Position numbers and translations under genes: made by a program. Shown in pieces: positions 46,281-55,524 of a DNA stretch of 64,000 bases (position 1 is its first letter; each line of letters begins with the position of its first letter). Below the pieces are notes generated by a model. The model was given only the letters and a program-made list of their open reading frames with translations, was not told the DNA's origin and searched no databases. The DNA comes from Brevundimonas sp. MF30-B (GTDB lineage Bacteria; Pseudomonadota; Alphaproteobacteria; Caulobacterales; Caulobacteraceae): assembly GCF_004683885.1 (NCBI RefSeq), contig NZ_CP038440.1, positions 902,001 to 966,000 of the forward strand, read 5' to 3'.

Positions 46281-47123
46281 ATGACCAAGACTCTCACCGC
46301 CGCACTCGCACTCGCCCTGGCCGCCGGCGCCGGCGGCGCCATGGCGCAGGAACGCCCGAACTGGAGCGGCGCCTACGTCGGCGTCTACGGCGGCTGGAAC
46401 CAGGCCAACGACCAGGACGACGAAGTCCTGCGCTTCGACCGCAACCTGGACGGCCAGTTCAACGAGCAGGTGACGCTCGCGGACACCGGCGCCGACGCCT
46501 TCTCGCCCGGCTTCTGCGGGGGCCGCGCCCGCGGCAGTTCTGCGCCCCAGGGCTGTGAAGGGGATGGAAACGGCGGCGTGGAGGCCGGCATCCGCGCCGG
46601 TTATGACTGGCAGTTCGGCAACTTCGTCGTCGGTGGTTTGGGCGAGTTCTCGGCCACCAACGTCAAGGACGCGGTGACGGGCTTCTCGACCACTCCGGCG
46701 AATTACACCTTCACCCGCAGGCTGGACAATCTGGCCGCTGCGCGTCTGCGCGCCGGCTACGCGGTCGGCCCGGCCCTGATCTATGGAACCGGCGGCTACG
46801 CCTGGGGCAAGATCGACAACCGCTTTGAAACCTCGAACACCGCCAACAGCTTCATCGTACAGGAAGACGACGATCGGGCCGACGGCTGGCAGGCGGGCGG
46901 CGGCGTGGAATACGCCTTGGCCCCGAACCTGACCGTGGGCGGCGAATACCTCTACACCTCGCTGGACGCGGGCGAATATGTCGTGCGCGCCGGCAACACC
47001 GGCACGACTCCGGCGACCAACCCGTTCATCCTGGCGCCGAACACCGCCGGCACGGACATCATCCGCAGCAACAGCCGGATGGGCGTCCACGCCGTGAAGA
47101 TCGGCATGAACTACCGCTTCTGA
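46281..47123 (+). CDS. Outer-membrane beta-barrel protein (Omp25/OmpA-like barrel)
   Basis: 280 aa from MTKTLTAALA with AAAGGA upstream. Signal peptide ending GAMAQ, then a small porin-like barrel: WSGAYVGVYGGWNQA, AGIRAGYDWQFGNFVVGGLGEFS, AARLRAGYAVGPALIYGTGGYAWG, GGGVEYALAPNLTVGGEYLYTSLD, and terminal F after VKIGMNYRF, the BAM recognition signature. The family (OMP_b-brl, Omp25/31-like) comprises about eight strands. The acidic loop (~30-75) contains two Cys (FCGGRARGSSAPQGCEG) that could form a disulfide. A 130-bp leader separates it from the sRNA terminator. Confidence 0.92.
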   Translation: MTKTLTAALALALAAGAGGAMAQERPNWSGAYVGVYGGWNQANDQDDEVLRFDRNLDGQFNEQVTLADTGADAFSPGFCGGRARGSSAPQGCEGDGNGGVEAGIRAGYDWQFGNFVVGGLGEFSATNVKDAVTGFSTTPANYTFTRRLDNLAAARLRAGYAVGPALIYGTGGYAWGKIDNRFETSNTANSFIVQEDDDRADGWQAGGGVEYALAPNLTVGGEYLYTSLDAGEYVVRAGNTGTTPATNPFILAPNTAGTDIIRSNSRMGVHAVKIGMNYRF

Positions 47124-47147
47124 TCTCCGGATCGGTCGAACGGTGCG

Positions 47148-47180
47148 GAGCCGGCCTCGAAAGGGGCCGGCTCTTTCCGT
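47148..47180 (+). terminator. Rho-independent terminator after the outer-membrane protein gene
   Basis: GAGCCGGCC (47148-47156), loop TCGAAAGG, GGCCGGCTC (47165-47173) followed by TTTCCGTTTT, 25 bp after the stop. Confidence 0.8.
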
Positions 47181-47286
47181 TTTGAGGCTTCCCGCGCGCG
47201 ATGACCTGTCCTAGTCAACACAGGCGGCCCCCGTCGTGCGCCGCCCTGTCCAGCGGCTCTGGCCGCGCCCCTTGCGAGCCGTGCTG

Positions 47287-50200
47287 ATGTCCGCCGCCCC
47301 GACCGTTTCCGCCTCCGCCCCGGTTCTGACGCTGGAGGCGCTGGAAGCGGCCTTTGCGGCGGCCGGAGGCGGGCAGGGCGAGGCGGCGAAGGCGTTCCTC
47401 GTCCAGGCGCACGAAGACTATGAAGCCGACGAAACGCCGGACTTGGCGGGAGAGGATCTGGCCGCTCTCCTGTCGACCGCCTGGAAGACCGTTCAAGCTC
47501 GAAGGGTCGGCGATCCCGCCAGCATCGCGGTCGGTCCGCTGGCCGGGGCCAAAGGGCGTGTGACCGGCTATGATCTGGTGCAGATCATTCAGGACGACGC
47601 GCCTTTCCTGGTGGACAGCGTCATGGGCGAGCTGGCCGACGCCGGGGTCAGCGTGCGCGCCCTGTTCCATCCCATCATCGATCTGGGCGACGGCCGCGAG
47701 TCGATGATCGTGGTCGTCATAGACCCCCTGCCGCAGGAGCGCCGCGACGTTCTGGGCGAGGGCCTGGCCCAGGCCATGGCTGATGTGCGCATGGCCGTCG
47801 CCGACCATGGTGCCATGCTGGAGATGATGCGCGCGGCCGTCCGTCGACTGGAGAGCACGCCGCCCCCTGGGCTGGATCCCGCCGTGCTCGAGGAGAATGT
47901 GGAGTTCCTGCGCTGGCTCAAGGCGGACCACTTCGTCTTCCTGGGCGCGCGGGACTATGAATATCCGCGCAGCGCCGACGGCGGCTATGAGGCGGAAGCC
48001 CCGCTCAGCCAGTCCGCCCAGGGTGTGGGCGTGCTGGTTGATCCCGAGCGCACGGTTCTGCGCCGCGCGTCCGAGCCGGCGGTGCTGACCCGCCAGATGC
48101 AGCGCCAGCTGGACCTCAGCGAGCCGGTGACGGTGGCCAAGGCCAATCTGCGCTCGCGCGTGCACCGTCGCGCCTACATGGATTACGTCGGGGTCAAGCG
48201 TTACGGCGCGGACGGCAAGGCGGCGGGCGAGACCCGCTTCGTCGGCCTGTTCACCGCCGAGGCCTATGACAAGACGGCCAAGGACGTGCCCCTGGTCCGC
48301 CGCAAGGTCGCCAACGCCCTGGCGCGCGCCGGCAAGGCCGAGGGCAGCCACAACCACAAGCGCCTGAAGAACATCCTGGAGAACTATCCGCGCGACGAGC
48401 TTTTCCAGATCGGCGAGGACGAGCTGCTGAACATCTCGCTGGGCGTGCTGCACCTGTACGACCGGCCGCGCATCAAGATCTTCACGCGCAAAGACCCCTT
48501 CGACCGCTTCGTCTCCGTTCTGGCGTTCATCCCGCGCGAGCGGTTCGACGCCTCGGTGCGCGAGCGCATCGGCCGCATCCTGGCGCGCGCCTGGGGCGGG
48601 CGTCTGTCCGCCTGGTATCCGCAGCTGTCGGACCAGCCGCTGGTGCGCATCCACTACATCATCGGCGTTTCGCCGGGCGATCACGCCACGCCCGATCCGG
48701 TCGCCCTGGAGGCCGAGGTCGCCGAGGCGGGGCGCAGCTGGATCGACCGCTTCGAGACCGCCCTGCGGCGCGGCGGCTTCAATGAGGTTTCGGTCGGACC
48801 ACTGAGCGCCAAATGGGCTGAGGGCTTCGGCGCGGGCTACCGCGATCGCTATGACGCCGCCGAAGCGGTTCAGGATTTGCAGCAGATCGATCGCCTGAAC
48901 GCCTCGGGCGACCACGGCGAAGGCGAGCCTGTGGCGGTGCGCGCCTTCCGCAACGCCGGCGACAGTTGCCTGCAGTTCCGCTTCAAGCTGTATCGGCGCG
49001 GTGAAGCCGTGCCGCTGTCGGACGTTCTGCCGATCCTGGCCGACATGGGACTGAAGACGCTTGAGGAGTGGGGCCACGCCATCCGCCCGACCGGCGACGA
49101 GCCGATCCACATCCATGAGTTCCTGCTCGAAGATCCGCGCGGTGAATCGCTGAGCTTCGACGACATCGCCCGGCCGTTCGAGGAAGCCTTCTCGGCCGTC
49201 TGGACCGGTCATGCTGAAAGCGACGGCTTCAACCGCCTGGTGCTCGAGCTGGGCGTGCCGTGGCGCGCCGCCGCCCTGGTGCGGACTCTGGCCCACTATC
49301 GCCAGCAGACCGGCATGGATCCGACCCAGGCCGTTCAAGAGGAGGCGCTGCGGGAGTATCCAGACGTCGCCCGCGCCCTGCTGTCTCTGTTCCACGCCAA
49401 GTTCGAGCCCGAGGGCGGTTCGGTCGCGGACCGCGAAGCCTCTGTCGCTGAGTTGCAGGACAAGATTACGGCTCTGCTGCAGGACGTGAAGAGCCTTGAC
49501 CACGACCGGGCGCTGCGCCGCATCGCCCTGCTCATCGGCGCCATCAAGCGCACCAACTATTTCCAGACTGACGAGAGCGGCGCGCCCAAGCCGCATATCT
49601 CGATCAAGATCGCCTCGCGCGAGCTGGACGACTTGCCGCTGCCCAAACCCTATCGCGAGATCTTCGTCTGGGCGCCGCACGTCGAGGGCGTGCACCTGCG
49701 CTTTGGTCCCGTGGCGCGGGGTGGCCTGCGCTGGTCGGACCGCCGCGACGACTTCCGCACCGAGGTCCTGGGCCTGGTGAAGGCGCAGCAGGTCAAGAAC
49801 GCGGTCATCGTGCCCGTCGGCTCCAAAGGCGGCTTCTATCCCAAGCAGCTGCCGCGCGGCGGCGACCGCGACGCGGTGCAGGCCGAGGCGATCCGCAGCT
49901 ACAAGACCTTCCTGTCGGGCCTGTTGGACATCACCGACAACATCACCGCCGAAGGCGCGGTGGTCCGGCCGGCCCATGTCGTGGCTTGGGAGGATGACGA
50001 TCCCTATCTGGTCGTGGCCGCCGACAAGGGCACGGCGACCTTCTCGGACATCGCCAACGGCGTCAGCCGATCCTACGGCTTCTGGCTGGACGACGCCTTC
50101 GCCTCGGGCGGCTCGGCCGGCTACGACCACAAGGTCATGGGCATCACCGCGCGCGGCGCCTGGGAGGCGGTCAAGCGTCACTTCCGCGAGATGGGCAAGG

Positions 50201-52140
50201 ACATCCAGTCCGAGCCCTTCACCGCCGTGGGCGTCGGCGACATGTCGGGCGACGTCTTCGGCAACGGCATGCTGCTGTCCAAGGCGACGAAGCTGGTCGC
50301 CGCCTTCGATCACCGCGACATCTTCATCGACCCCAATCCCGATCCGGCCCGGTCGTGGGAGGAGCGCAAGCGGATGTTCGAACTGCCGCGCTCGTCCTGG
50401 CAGGACTACGACAAGAACCTGATCTCGGCGGGCGGCGGCGTCTTCTCGCGCTCGGCCAAGTCGATCGAACTGAGCCCCGAAATCCGGCAGGCGCTGGAGA
50501 TCGAGGACGAGGTCCTGGACCCCGCCGGCCTGATGAAGGCCATCCTGAAGGCGCCGGCCGAGCTGCTGTATTTCGGCGGTATCGGCACCTACGCCAAGGC
50601 GGCGGCCGAGACCGACCTTATGGTCGGCGACAAGGCCAATGATCCCATCCGCGTCGACGCCGGAGAGCTGCGGGCCAAGGTGGTGGGCGAGGGCGCCAAC
50701 CTGGGTCTGACCCAGGCCGCGCGCATCGAGTTCGCGCGCAACGGCGGCCGCATCAACACCGACGCCATCGACAACTCCGCAGGGGTCGACAGCTCCGACC
50801 ACGAGGTCAACATCAAGATCCTGACCGGGGGCGCCATCGCTTCGGGCGCGTTGAAGAGCGAGGACCGCAACCCGCTGCTGGCCTCCATGACCGAGGAGGT
50901 CGGTCACAAGGTGCTGGCCCACAACTACGACCAGACCCTGGCCGTCAGCCTGGTCGAGGCCGAGGGTGCGCGCGGTCTGGAGGCGCAGCAGCGCTTCATG
51001 CAGGCGCTGGGCGCGGCCGGAAAGCTGGACCGCAAGGTCGAGGGTCTGCCCAACGACCTGCGCATCGCCGAGATGCTGAGCCACGGCTCCGCCCTGACGC
51101 GTCCCGAACTCGCGGTGTTGCTGGCCTATTCCAAGCTGGAGCTGTCCGACGACATCGTGGCGTCCCAGGCGCCTGAGGATCCTTTCTTCGAAGAGACGGT
51201 GGTGCGCTACTTCCCCGCGCCGCTCGCTCGCTTCGAAGCCGAGATGAAAGGGCACCGCCTGCGGCGCGAGATCATCGCCACCGTCATGGCCAATGAGATC
51301 GTCAATATGTGCGGCCCGACCTTCCCGGACCGCCTGCGCATCTCGGCCGAATGCGACACCACCGCCCTGGTCGTGGCCTTCGAGGCCGCGCGGCGGGTGT
51401 TCCGTCTGGACGAGGCATGGGACGCAGTCTCGGCGCTGGATCTGAAGATCACGGCCGAGGCTCAGACCGCCCTCTATTCCGAGATCGCCATGGTCCTGCG
51501 CCGCCAGACGCTGTGGCTGGCGCGCCGAGCCAAGCAAGGCATGTCGGTCGGCGAGCTGATCGACATCTATCGCCCCGCCGCTGACGCTTTGCGTCAGGCC
51601 GGCGGCGATGTCCTGAGCCAGTTCGAAAAGGGCCGACTGGAGAGCCGGGTCAAGGCCTTCACCGATCTGGGCGCGCCCGACGCGCTGGCTGCCGAGGTGG
51701 CCCTGCTCAAGCCGCTGGTCGCCACCGCCGACATCGGCGATCTGGCGCGCGAAGCCGGCTGGCAGGCGCCGGCCATGGCGCGGCTGTATCACCAGGTCGG
51801 CGCGGCCTTCGACTTCGACCGGCTGCGGGCGGCGGCCTCGACGGTGCCGTCGGCGGACCACTATGACCGCCTGGCGGTGCGCCGCCTGATCGGCGACCTG
51901 ATGGCCGAGCAGGTGATGCTGACCCGCGCTGTCGCCCAGACCGCCAACGAAGGCGTCGGCGCCACCGAACAGTCCGCCGAGGCTGCGGTCGACGCCTGGA
52001 TCGGCGAGCGTCTGGCCGTGGTCGAGGGCCTGCGCGCCTCGGTGGATCAGATCGAGGGCTCGGGCTCGGGCTGGACCTTCGCCAAGCTGACCATCGCCAA
52101 TGCCGCCATCCGCGACGTGGCGGCGCAGGCCATCCGCTGA
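47287..52140 (+). CDS. gdhZ: NAD-specific glutamate dehydrogenase, 180-kDa class (GdhZ-like)
   Basis: 1617 aa from MSAAPTVSAS (a GTG at 47236 would add 17 residues). Only the large L-GDH180 class has this length. The N-terminal ~650 residues hold ACT-like regulatory segments (SVRALFHPIIDLGDGRESM). The catalytic core contains GGLRWSDRRDDFRTEVLGLVKAQQVKNAVIVP, with the substrate lysine near 845 (PVGSKGGFYPKQ), and GVGDMSGDVFGNGML for NAD binding. It deaminates glutamate to 2-oxoglutarate. In Caulobacter crescentus GdhZ also slows FtsZ assembly, linking glutamate supply to division. A 1709-aa frame on the opposite strand is a GC shadow. Confidence 0.96.
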   Translation: MSAAPTVSASAPVLTLEALEAAFAAAGGGQGEAAKAFLVQAHEDYEADETPDLAGEDLAALLSTAWKTVQARRVGDPASIAVGPLAGAKGRVTGYDLVQIIQDDAPFLVDSVMGELADAGVSVRALFHPIIDLGDGRESMIVVVIDPLPQERRDVLGEGLAQAMADVRMAVADHGAMLEMMRAAVRRLESTPPPGLDPAVLEENVEFLRWLKADHFVFLGARDYEYPRSADGGYEAEAPLSQSAQGVGVLVDPERTVLRRASEPAVLTRQMQRQLDLSEPVTVAKANLRSRVHRRAYMDYVGVKRYGADGKAAGETRFVGLFTAEAYDKTAKDVPLVRRKVANALARAGKAEGSHNHKRLKNILENYPRDELFQIGEDELLNISLGVLHLYDRPRIKIFTRKDPFDRFVSVLAFIPRERFDASVRERIGRILARAWGGRLSAWYPQLSDQPLVRIHYIIGVSPGDHATPDPVALEAEVAEAGRSWIDRFETALRRGGFNEVSVGPLSAKWAEGFGAGYRDRYDAAEAVQDLQQIDRLNASGDHGEGEPVAVRAFRNAGDSCLQFRFKLYRRGEAVPLSDVLPILADMGLKTLEEWGHAIRPTGDEPIHIHEFLLEDPRGESLSFDDIARPFEEAFSAVWTGHAESDGFNRLVLELGVPWRAAALVRTLAHYRQQTGMDPTQAVQEEALREYPDVARALLSLFHAKFEPEGGSVADREASVAELQDKITALLQDVKSLDHDRALRRIALLIGAIKRTNYFQTDESGAPKPHISIKIASRELDDLPLPKPYREIFVWAPHVEGVHLRFGPVARGGLRWSDRRDDFRTEVLGLVKAQQVKNAVIVPVGSKGGFYPKQLPRGGDRDAVQAEAIRSYKTFLSGLLDITDNITAEGAVVRPAHVVAWEDDDPYLVVAADKGTATFSDIANGVSRSYGFWLDDAFASGGSAGYDHKVMGITARGAWEAVKRHFREMGKDIQSEPFTAVGVGDMSGDVFGNGMLLSKATKLVAAFDHRDIFIDPNPDPARSWEERKRMFELPRSSWQDYDKNLISAGGGVFSRSAKSIELSPEIRQALEIEDEVLDPAGLMKAILKAPAELLYFGGIGTYAKAAAETDLMVGDKANDPIRVDAGELRAKVVGEGANLGLTQAARIEFARNGGRINTDAIDNSAGVDSSDHEVNIKILTGGAIASGALKSEDRNPLLASMTEEVGHKVLAHNYDQTLAVSLVEAEGARGLEAQQRFMQALGAAGKLDRKVEGLPNDLRIAEMLSHGSALTRPELAVLLAYSKLELSDDIVASQAPEDPFFEETVVRYFPAPLARFEAEMKGHRLRREIIATVMANEIVNMCGPTFPDRLRISAECDTTALVVAFEAARRVFRLDEAWDAVSALDLKITAEAQTALYSEIAMVLRRQTLWLARRAKQGMSVGELIDIYRPAADALRQAGGDVLSQFEKGRLESRVKAFTDLGAPDALAAEVALLKPLVATADIGDLAREAGWQAPAMARLYHQVGAAFDFDRLRAAASTVPSADHYDRLAVRRLIGDLMAEQVMLTRAVAQTANEGVGATEQSAEAAVDAWIGERLAVVEGLRASVDQIEGSGSGWTFAKLTIANAAIRDVAAQAIR

Positions 52141-52159
52141 GCGCGGCTGACGAATCATT

Positions 52160-52190
52160 GACCGGCCGCCCCTCGCGTGGGCGGCCGGTC
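52160..52190. other. Perfect 12-bp hairpin after gdhZ
   Basis: GACCGGCCGCCC (52160-52171), loop CTCGCGT, GGGCGGCCGGTC (52179-52190). Very stable but no U-tract, so a Rho-dependent end or 3'-end protecting stem rather than a classical terminator. Confidence 0.5.
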
Positions 52191-52228
52191 GCAGGCATGA
52201 TGCGCGGCCTTTCGGCGGGGGAGCCCTG

Positions 52229-52690
52229 ATGCCGCGTAAGTTCCTGGTGGTCGTGGACGACAGTCCCGAATTCGACGCGGCCCTGCGGTTCGCCAGCCGG
52301 CGCGCCCGCTCGACGGGCGGACGGGTCGTGCTGCTGCGGGTCATTCCCGACGGGTCGGACGCTCACTGGTCCGGCGCGCGCGACGAGATCGACCGCCAGC
52401 AGCGTGAAGAGGCCGAGATGCTGCTGAACCGCCTGGGCGAAGAGGCGGCCGAGCGTTCGGGCGCGCCGCCTGTCTTCCTGATCGAAAAGGGCGATCCCCA
52501 AGGCGCGATCCGCAAGGTCGTCGGCGAGGATCCCGAGATCAAGATTCTGGTCCTGGCGGCCGGCCATCGCGGGCCCGGCCCCCTGGTCTCGGCGGTGATG
52601 AAGGCGGGCGGCGCCTTCACCGGCCGCAAGCTGCCCATCACCATCGTGCCGGGCGAACTGACCGAAACCGACATTGAGGATCTGGCTTGA
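52229..52690 (+). CDS. Universal stress protein (UspA family)
   Basis: 153 aa, MPRKFLVVVDDSPEFDAALRFASRRA. A UspA alpha/beta domain with the D in the first strand and VLLRVIPDG. The C-terminal ATP loop GxxG-9-GS is weak (GHRGPGPLVSAVMKAG), so nucleotide binding is uncertain. Usp proteins accumulate in stress and stationary phase. It is adjacent to the NFU iron-sulfur gene in this arrangement, which I have seen in alphaproteobacteria. Confidence 0.9.
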   Translation: MPRKFLVVVDDSPEFDAALRFASRRARSTGGRVVLLRVIPDGSDAHWSGARDEIDRQQREEAEMLLNRLGEEAAERSGAPPVFLIEKGDPQGAIRKVVGEDPEIKILVLAAGHRGPGPLVSAVMKAGGAFTGRKLPITIVPGELTETDIEDLA

Positions 52691-52693
52691 TTC

Positions 52694-52733
52694 TGGCCCT
52701 GGGCTCGCCGCGCGGCGGCTCGCGACTTGAGGG
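52694..52733. repeat. Dispersed ~40-bp GC repeat, copy 2
   Basis: TGGCCCT, five variable bases, CGCCGCGCGGCGGCTC, four variable bases, CTTGAGGG, starting four bases after the universal stress protein stop. Second copy of the element at 39751-39791. Confidence 0.5.
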
Positions 52734-52774
52734 CAGGGGTTGAAGCGGGGCTCGTCAGGGCGCATCTGGCGACC

Positions 52775-53338
52775 ATGTTCATTCAGACCGAAGTCACTCC
52801 CAACCCTGACGTCCTGAAGTTCCTGCCCGGCCGCGAGGTTTCGCCCCAGGCCGTGCGCGACTATCGCACCGTTGACGAGGCCGCCGGCGCGGCCGGTTCG
52901 CCGCTGGCCGAGGCTCTGTTCGAACTTGAAGGCGTCGAGGCCGTCTTCCTGGGCGCCGACTATGTCTCGGTGACGCGCAAGCCCGAAGGCCCGGACTGGA
53001 GCGCGATCAAGGCGCCGGTGCTGTCGACCCTGATGGACCACTTCGTTTCGGGCCGTCCGACCCTGCGCGGCGACGCCGTCGCGGAAGACACGGCTCAGGA
53101 CAGCGAGATCGTCACCGAGATCAAAGGCCTTCTGGACAGCCGCATCCGCCCGGCGGTGGCCCAGGACGGCGGCGACATCCTGTTCGATTCCTTCGACGAG
53201 GCCACGGGCGTGCTGTCTCTGCGCATGCGCGGCGCCTGCGCCGGCTGCCCTTCATCTTCGGCCACGCTGAAGGCCGGGGTCGAGCAGATGATGCGCCACT
53301 ACATCCCCGAAGTGACCAGCGTGGAACAGACGATCTGA
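52775..53338 (+). CDS. NFU1-type iron-sulfur scaffold/carrier (NifU C-terminal domain)
   Basis: 187 aa from MFIQTEVTPNPDVLKFLPGR; the start at 52727 lacks the conserved opening. N-terminal Nfu_N domain (~1-88: FIQTEVTPNPDVLKFLP) and C-terminal NifU domain (~105-187) with the cluster ligands C155 and C158 (RGACAGCPSSSATLKAGVE). Nfu proteins deliver 4Fe-4S clusters to client enzymes such as lipoate synthase or complex I. Likely in a Usp-Nfu transcription unit. Confidence 0.95.
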   Translation: MFIQTEVTPNPDVLKFLPGREVSPQAVRDYRTVDEAAGAAGSPLAEALFELEGVEAVFLGADYVSVTRKPEGPDWSAIKAPVLSTLMDHFVSGRPTLRGDAVAEDTAQDSEIVTEIKGLLDSRIRPAVAQDGGDILFDSFDEATGVLSLRMRGACAGCPSSSATLKAGVEQMMRHYIPEVTSVEQTI

Positions 53339-53344
53339 TCCGCT

Positions 53345-53355
53345 GAAACGATTTC
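53345..53355. promoter_or_regulatory. Shared XRE-operator-like motif, site A
   Basis: GAAACGATTTC: GAAA/TTTC inverted ends around CGA. The preceding and following bases (CGCT..AACGATTTCG) match 14 of 16 at 60641-60656, upstream of another XRE gene. Positioned 38 bp before the start at 53393. Confidence 0.45.
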
Positions 53356-53392
53356 GCATGGCCTGAGACGGCCGTGCGCGGCATGATCGCTC

Positions 53393-53980
53393 ATGGCTCG
53401 ATTCAATCCCGACGCTGACGCCATCGCACTGGGTGCCGCCCTGGCCGAGCTTCGTCGTGCGCGCGGCTTCAGCCAGGCCGAGGCCGGCGCGCGCTGCGGC
53501 CTGACCAGCCAGGGCTGGGGCCTTTACGAGGCCGGCCGTCGGCAGGGTCTTTATCGACCCGATGTCCAGAAGCGGCTGACGGCGGCGCTAGACGCCACGA
53601 CCGAAGACCTGGCCCTGGCCGCGGCGCGCTCAGAAGGCGCGGCGACGCCCGAGCCCGCGACCGGCGTTCAAGCCAAGGGCCGCGCGTTCGATGGCGCGCC
53701 GCCGGCGCGACGCCAGCGCCTGCGGCTGTCCAGCGACGACCTGGCGCCCTGGGCCGCATCGGGCGTGGTGCTGGAATACGAGATCGGCCGCTGGCCCCGG
53801 CGGGGTCAGGGCTGCGTCGTGCGCATGCTCGACGGGGCCCAGCGGGTGCGGCTGTTCGATCAGGCTGACGCCGATAATCTCATCCTGCTTGCGTCTGCGG
53901 ACGGCGCGCGCTGCGAGACCCTGGCCAGGGCCGACGTGGCCGAAGTCTCGGCGGTCACCGCAAGGCTTGACGCAGAATGA
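53393..53980 (+). CDS. XRE-family transcriptional regulator with C-terminal S24-like domain
   Basis: 195 aa. N-terminal HTH_3 (~12-68: LAELRRARGFSQAEAGARCGLTSQGWGLYEAGRRQG). A linker (ATPEPATGVQAKG) precedes a beta-rich C-terminal half (~105-190: LRLSSDDLAPWAASGVVLEYEIGRWPRRGQGCVVRMLDGAQRVRLFD, NLILLASADG) that resembles the S24/LexA-like dimerisation fold. I see no clear catalytic Ser-Lys dyad, so self-cleavage is doubtful. Followed by a second XRE gene. Confidence 0.85.
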   Translation: MARFNPDADAIALGAALAELRRARGFSQAEAGARCGLTSQGWGLYEAGRRQGLYRPDVQKRLTAALDATTEDLALAAARSEGAATPEPATGVQAKGRAFDGAPPARRQRLRLSSDDLAPWAASGVVLEYEIGRWPRRGQGCVVRMLDGAQRVRLFDQADADNLILLASADGARCETLARADVAEVSAVTARLDAE

Positions 53981-54001
53981 AACGGAAAAGTTGCAACAAG
54001 A

Positions 54002-54019
54002 ATCGTTTCATGAAACGAT
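54002..54019. promoter_or_regulatory. Perfect 18-bp palindrome, XRE-operator-like site B
   Basis: ATCGTTTCATGAAACGAT is a perfect palindrome 24 bp upstream of the XRE gene at 54044. A half-site ATGAAACG also occurs at 53977-53984. It shares GAAACGAT with site A and is a likely operator of one of the XRE regulators. Confidence 0.55.
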
Positions 54020-54043
54020 GTGGCTCTCGCTCCGGAGACGCCC

Positions 54044-54379
54044 ATGCCCAATCGCGCCCGCACCGCCGACTCGATCGACGCCCACGTCGCCGAACGAATC
54101 CTGGAGCGGCGGCAGGCGCTTGGCCTGTCGCAATCGGCCCTCGCCGAGCGTCTGGGCGTCAGCTTCCAGCAGCTTCAGAAGTACGAAACCGGCCAGAACC
54201 GCGTCTCGGCCTCGCGGCTGCACCGACTCTCGGCGGCCTTGGGCTGCGGCGTCGAAACCTTCTTTCCGCCCATGGGCGCGGAGGCGCGTCCTCCAGAACC
54301 GCTCGATCCGCTGAGCCGCGTGCCCGATCCTCAGGTTCGGCGCGCGCTGCGCAATCTGGTGGAGGTTCTGGCGGCCTGA
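54044..54379 (+). CDS. XRE-family regulator (SinR-like)
   Basis: 111 aa from MPNRARTADSIDAHVAERIL with CGGAG upstream. The HTH (~12-70: RRQALGLSQSALAERLGVSFQQLQKYETGQNRVSASRLHRLSAAL) has the FQQLQKYETGxNRVSA signature common in Caulobacterales. The short C-terminal tail (RALRNLVEVLAA) likely dimerises. Paralogous to the regulator at 60672-61091. Autoregulation through the palindrome at 54002 is likely. It lies just upstream of tsaB. Confidence 0.9.
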   Translation: MPNRARTADSIDAHVAERILERRQALGLSQSALAERLGVSFQQLQKYETGQNRVSASRLHRLSAALGCGVETFFPPMGAEARPPEPLDPLSRVPDPQVRRALRNLVEVLAA

Positions 54380-54404
54380 TCCGTGCGGGCGGGGCGGCTG
54401 CGTC

Positions 54405-55070
54405 ATGCGTCTAATGGTGATCGACACGGCGCTGGGCGCCTGCACGGCGGCCGTGTTCGAGGACGGCCGGCCTCTGGCCGTTCGTCAGGAAGTGATGAGC
54501 AAGGGCCATCAGGAGCGGCTGGGCGGCCTGGCGCGCGACGCCATGGCGGCTTCCGGTCTGACCTTCGACGACCTGAACCGGATCGGCGTCACCGTCGGGC
54601 CGGGCTCCTTCACCGGCTTGCGGGTCGGGCTGGCCTTCGCGCTCGGCCTAGGCGCCGCGCTGGATCGCCCCGTGGTCGGCGTCTCGGCCCTGGACGCCCT
54701 GGCGGCGGACGGCGGTCCCGGCCTGGTGCTGGCGGCCATCGATGCGCGGCGGGGCCAGGTGTATGCGCGCCTGTTCCGCGACGGCCGCCCGCTGGACGAG
54801 GCACGCGCCCTCAGCCTGGACGAGGCCCGCGCTGCCATCGCGCTCGAGCGCCTGGCCGACGAACCCGTGCGCCTGATCGGCTCCGGCGCCGCCCTGCTGG
54901 CCCAGGACGACTGCGACATCGACGACCGCCCCGCGCCCTCGCCTGAGGCCTTGGCCCGCCTGACCCAGGCCGCCTCGGCGGACGAGCCGGCCCGGCCCCT
55001 GTATCTGCGCGCGCCCGACGCCACGCCGCCCAGCCGCAAGGCGGGCGCGCCCCGCGTCCGCGCGACATGA
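54405..55070 (+). CDS. tsaB: tRNA threonylcarbamoyladenosine synthesis protein TsaB
   Basis: 221 aa. ASKHA-fold: MRLMVIDTALGACTAAVF, the TsaB signature GPGSFTGLRVGLAFALGLG and VGVSALDAL. It partners TsaD and TsaE to install t6A37 on tRNAs reading ANN codons. The stop overlaps rimI by ATGA, a well-known pairing. Confidence 0.95.
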   Translation: MRLMVIDTALGACTAAVFEDGRPLAVRQEVMSKGHQERLGGLARDAMAASGLTFDDLNRIGVTVGPGSFTGLRVGLAFALGLGAALDRPVVGVSALDALAADGGPGLVLAAIDARRGQVYARLFRDGRPLDEARALSLDEARAAIALERLADEPVRLIGSGAALLAQDDCDIDDRPAPSPEALARLTQAASADEPARPLYLRAPDATPPSRKAGAPRVRAT

Positions 55071-55501
55071 GCCAATCGGCCGCGGCGACCCTGGCGGCCC
55101 TGCACGCCGAGGCCTTCGACGCGCCCTGGTCGGCCGAAGCCTTCGCTGACCTGCTGTCGCAGCCCGGCGTGGCCGCCGAGGTCGAGGCCGACGGCTTCAT
55201 CCTGATCCGCGTGGTCGCCGACGAAGCGGAAATCCTGACCCTGGCGGTCCGACCGGCGGCGCGCCGGGCCGGACTGGGGCTGGCTTTGGTGCAACGCGCG
55301 GCCGTGGCGGCGACCGCGCTCGGCGCCGAGCGGCTGTTCCTGGAGGTGGCCGAGGACAACGCCGCCGCCCGCGCCCTTTACGGCCGCGCCGGCTTCGAGG
55401 CGGCCGGGCGGCGAAAGGCTTATTATGCGCGTCGGGACGGGCCTGCCGCTGACGCGCTCATTCTCACTCTCAACTTGCCCGGGCGGCTTCCCAGGGCGTG
55501 A
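55067..55501 (+). CDS. rimI: Ribosomal protein S18 alanine N-acetyltransferase (RimI-like)
   Basis: 144 aa. GNAT domain with LTLAVRPAARRAGLGLALVQRA (acetyl-CoA loop) and LEVAEDNAAARALYGRAGFEAAGRRKAYY, the RimI signature. Translationally coupled to tsaB (ATGA). The fur gene begins 24 bp downstream, or overlapping if its GTG at 55498 is used. Confidence 0.9.
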   Translation: MSQSAAATLAALHAEAFDAPWSAEAFADLLSQPGVAAEVEADGFILIRVVADEAEILTLAVRPAARRAGLGLALVQRAAVAATALGAERLFLEVAEDNAAARALYGRAGFEAAGRRKAYYARRDGPAADALILTLNLPGRLPRA

Positions 55502-55524
55502 TCGTCCGCCTATTGTCCCGCTCC

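Noticed and set aside
47215-52344. A 1709-codon open frame antisense to gdhZ, and many other long antisense frames (for example 16283-18394, 14503-16296, 32997-34796, 55510-57426)
   Set aside because: They mirror the codon structure of strongly GC3-biased genes on the other strand. Their translations are Gly/His/Gln/Arg-rich with no family motifs, and the sense frames carry complete catalytic motifs.
53393-53980. LexA-like self-cleaving repressor
   Set aside because: The C-terminal half looks S24-like in strand pattern, but no convincing Ser-Lys dyad or cleavage Ala-Gly site could be located.
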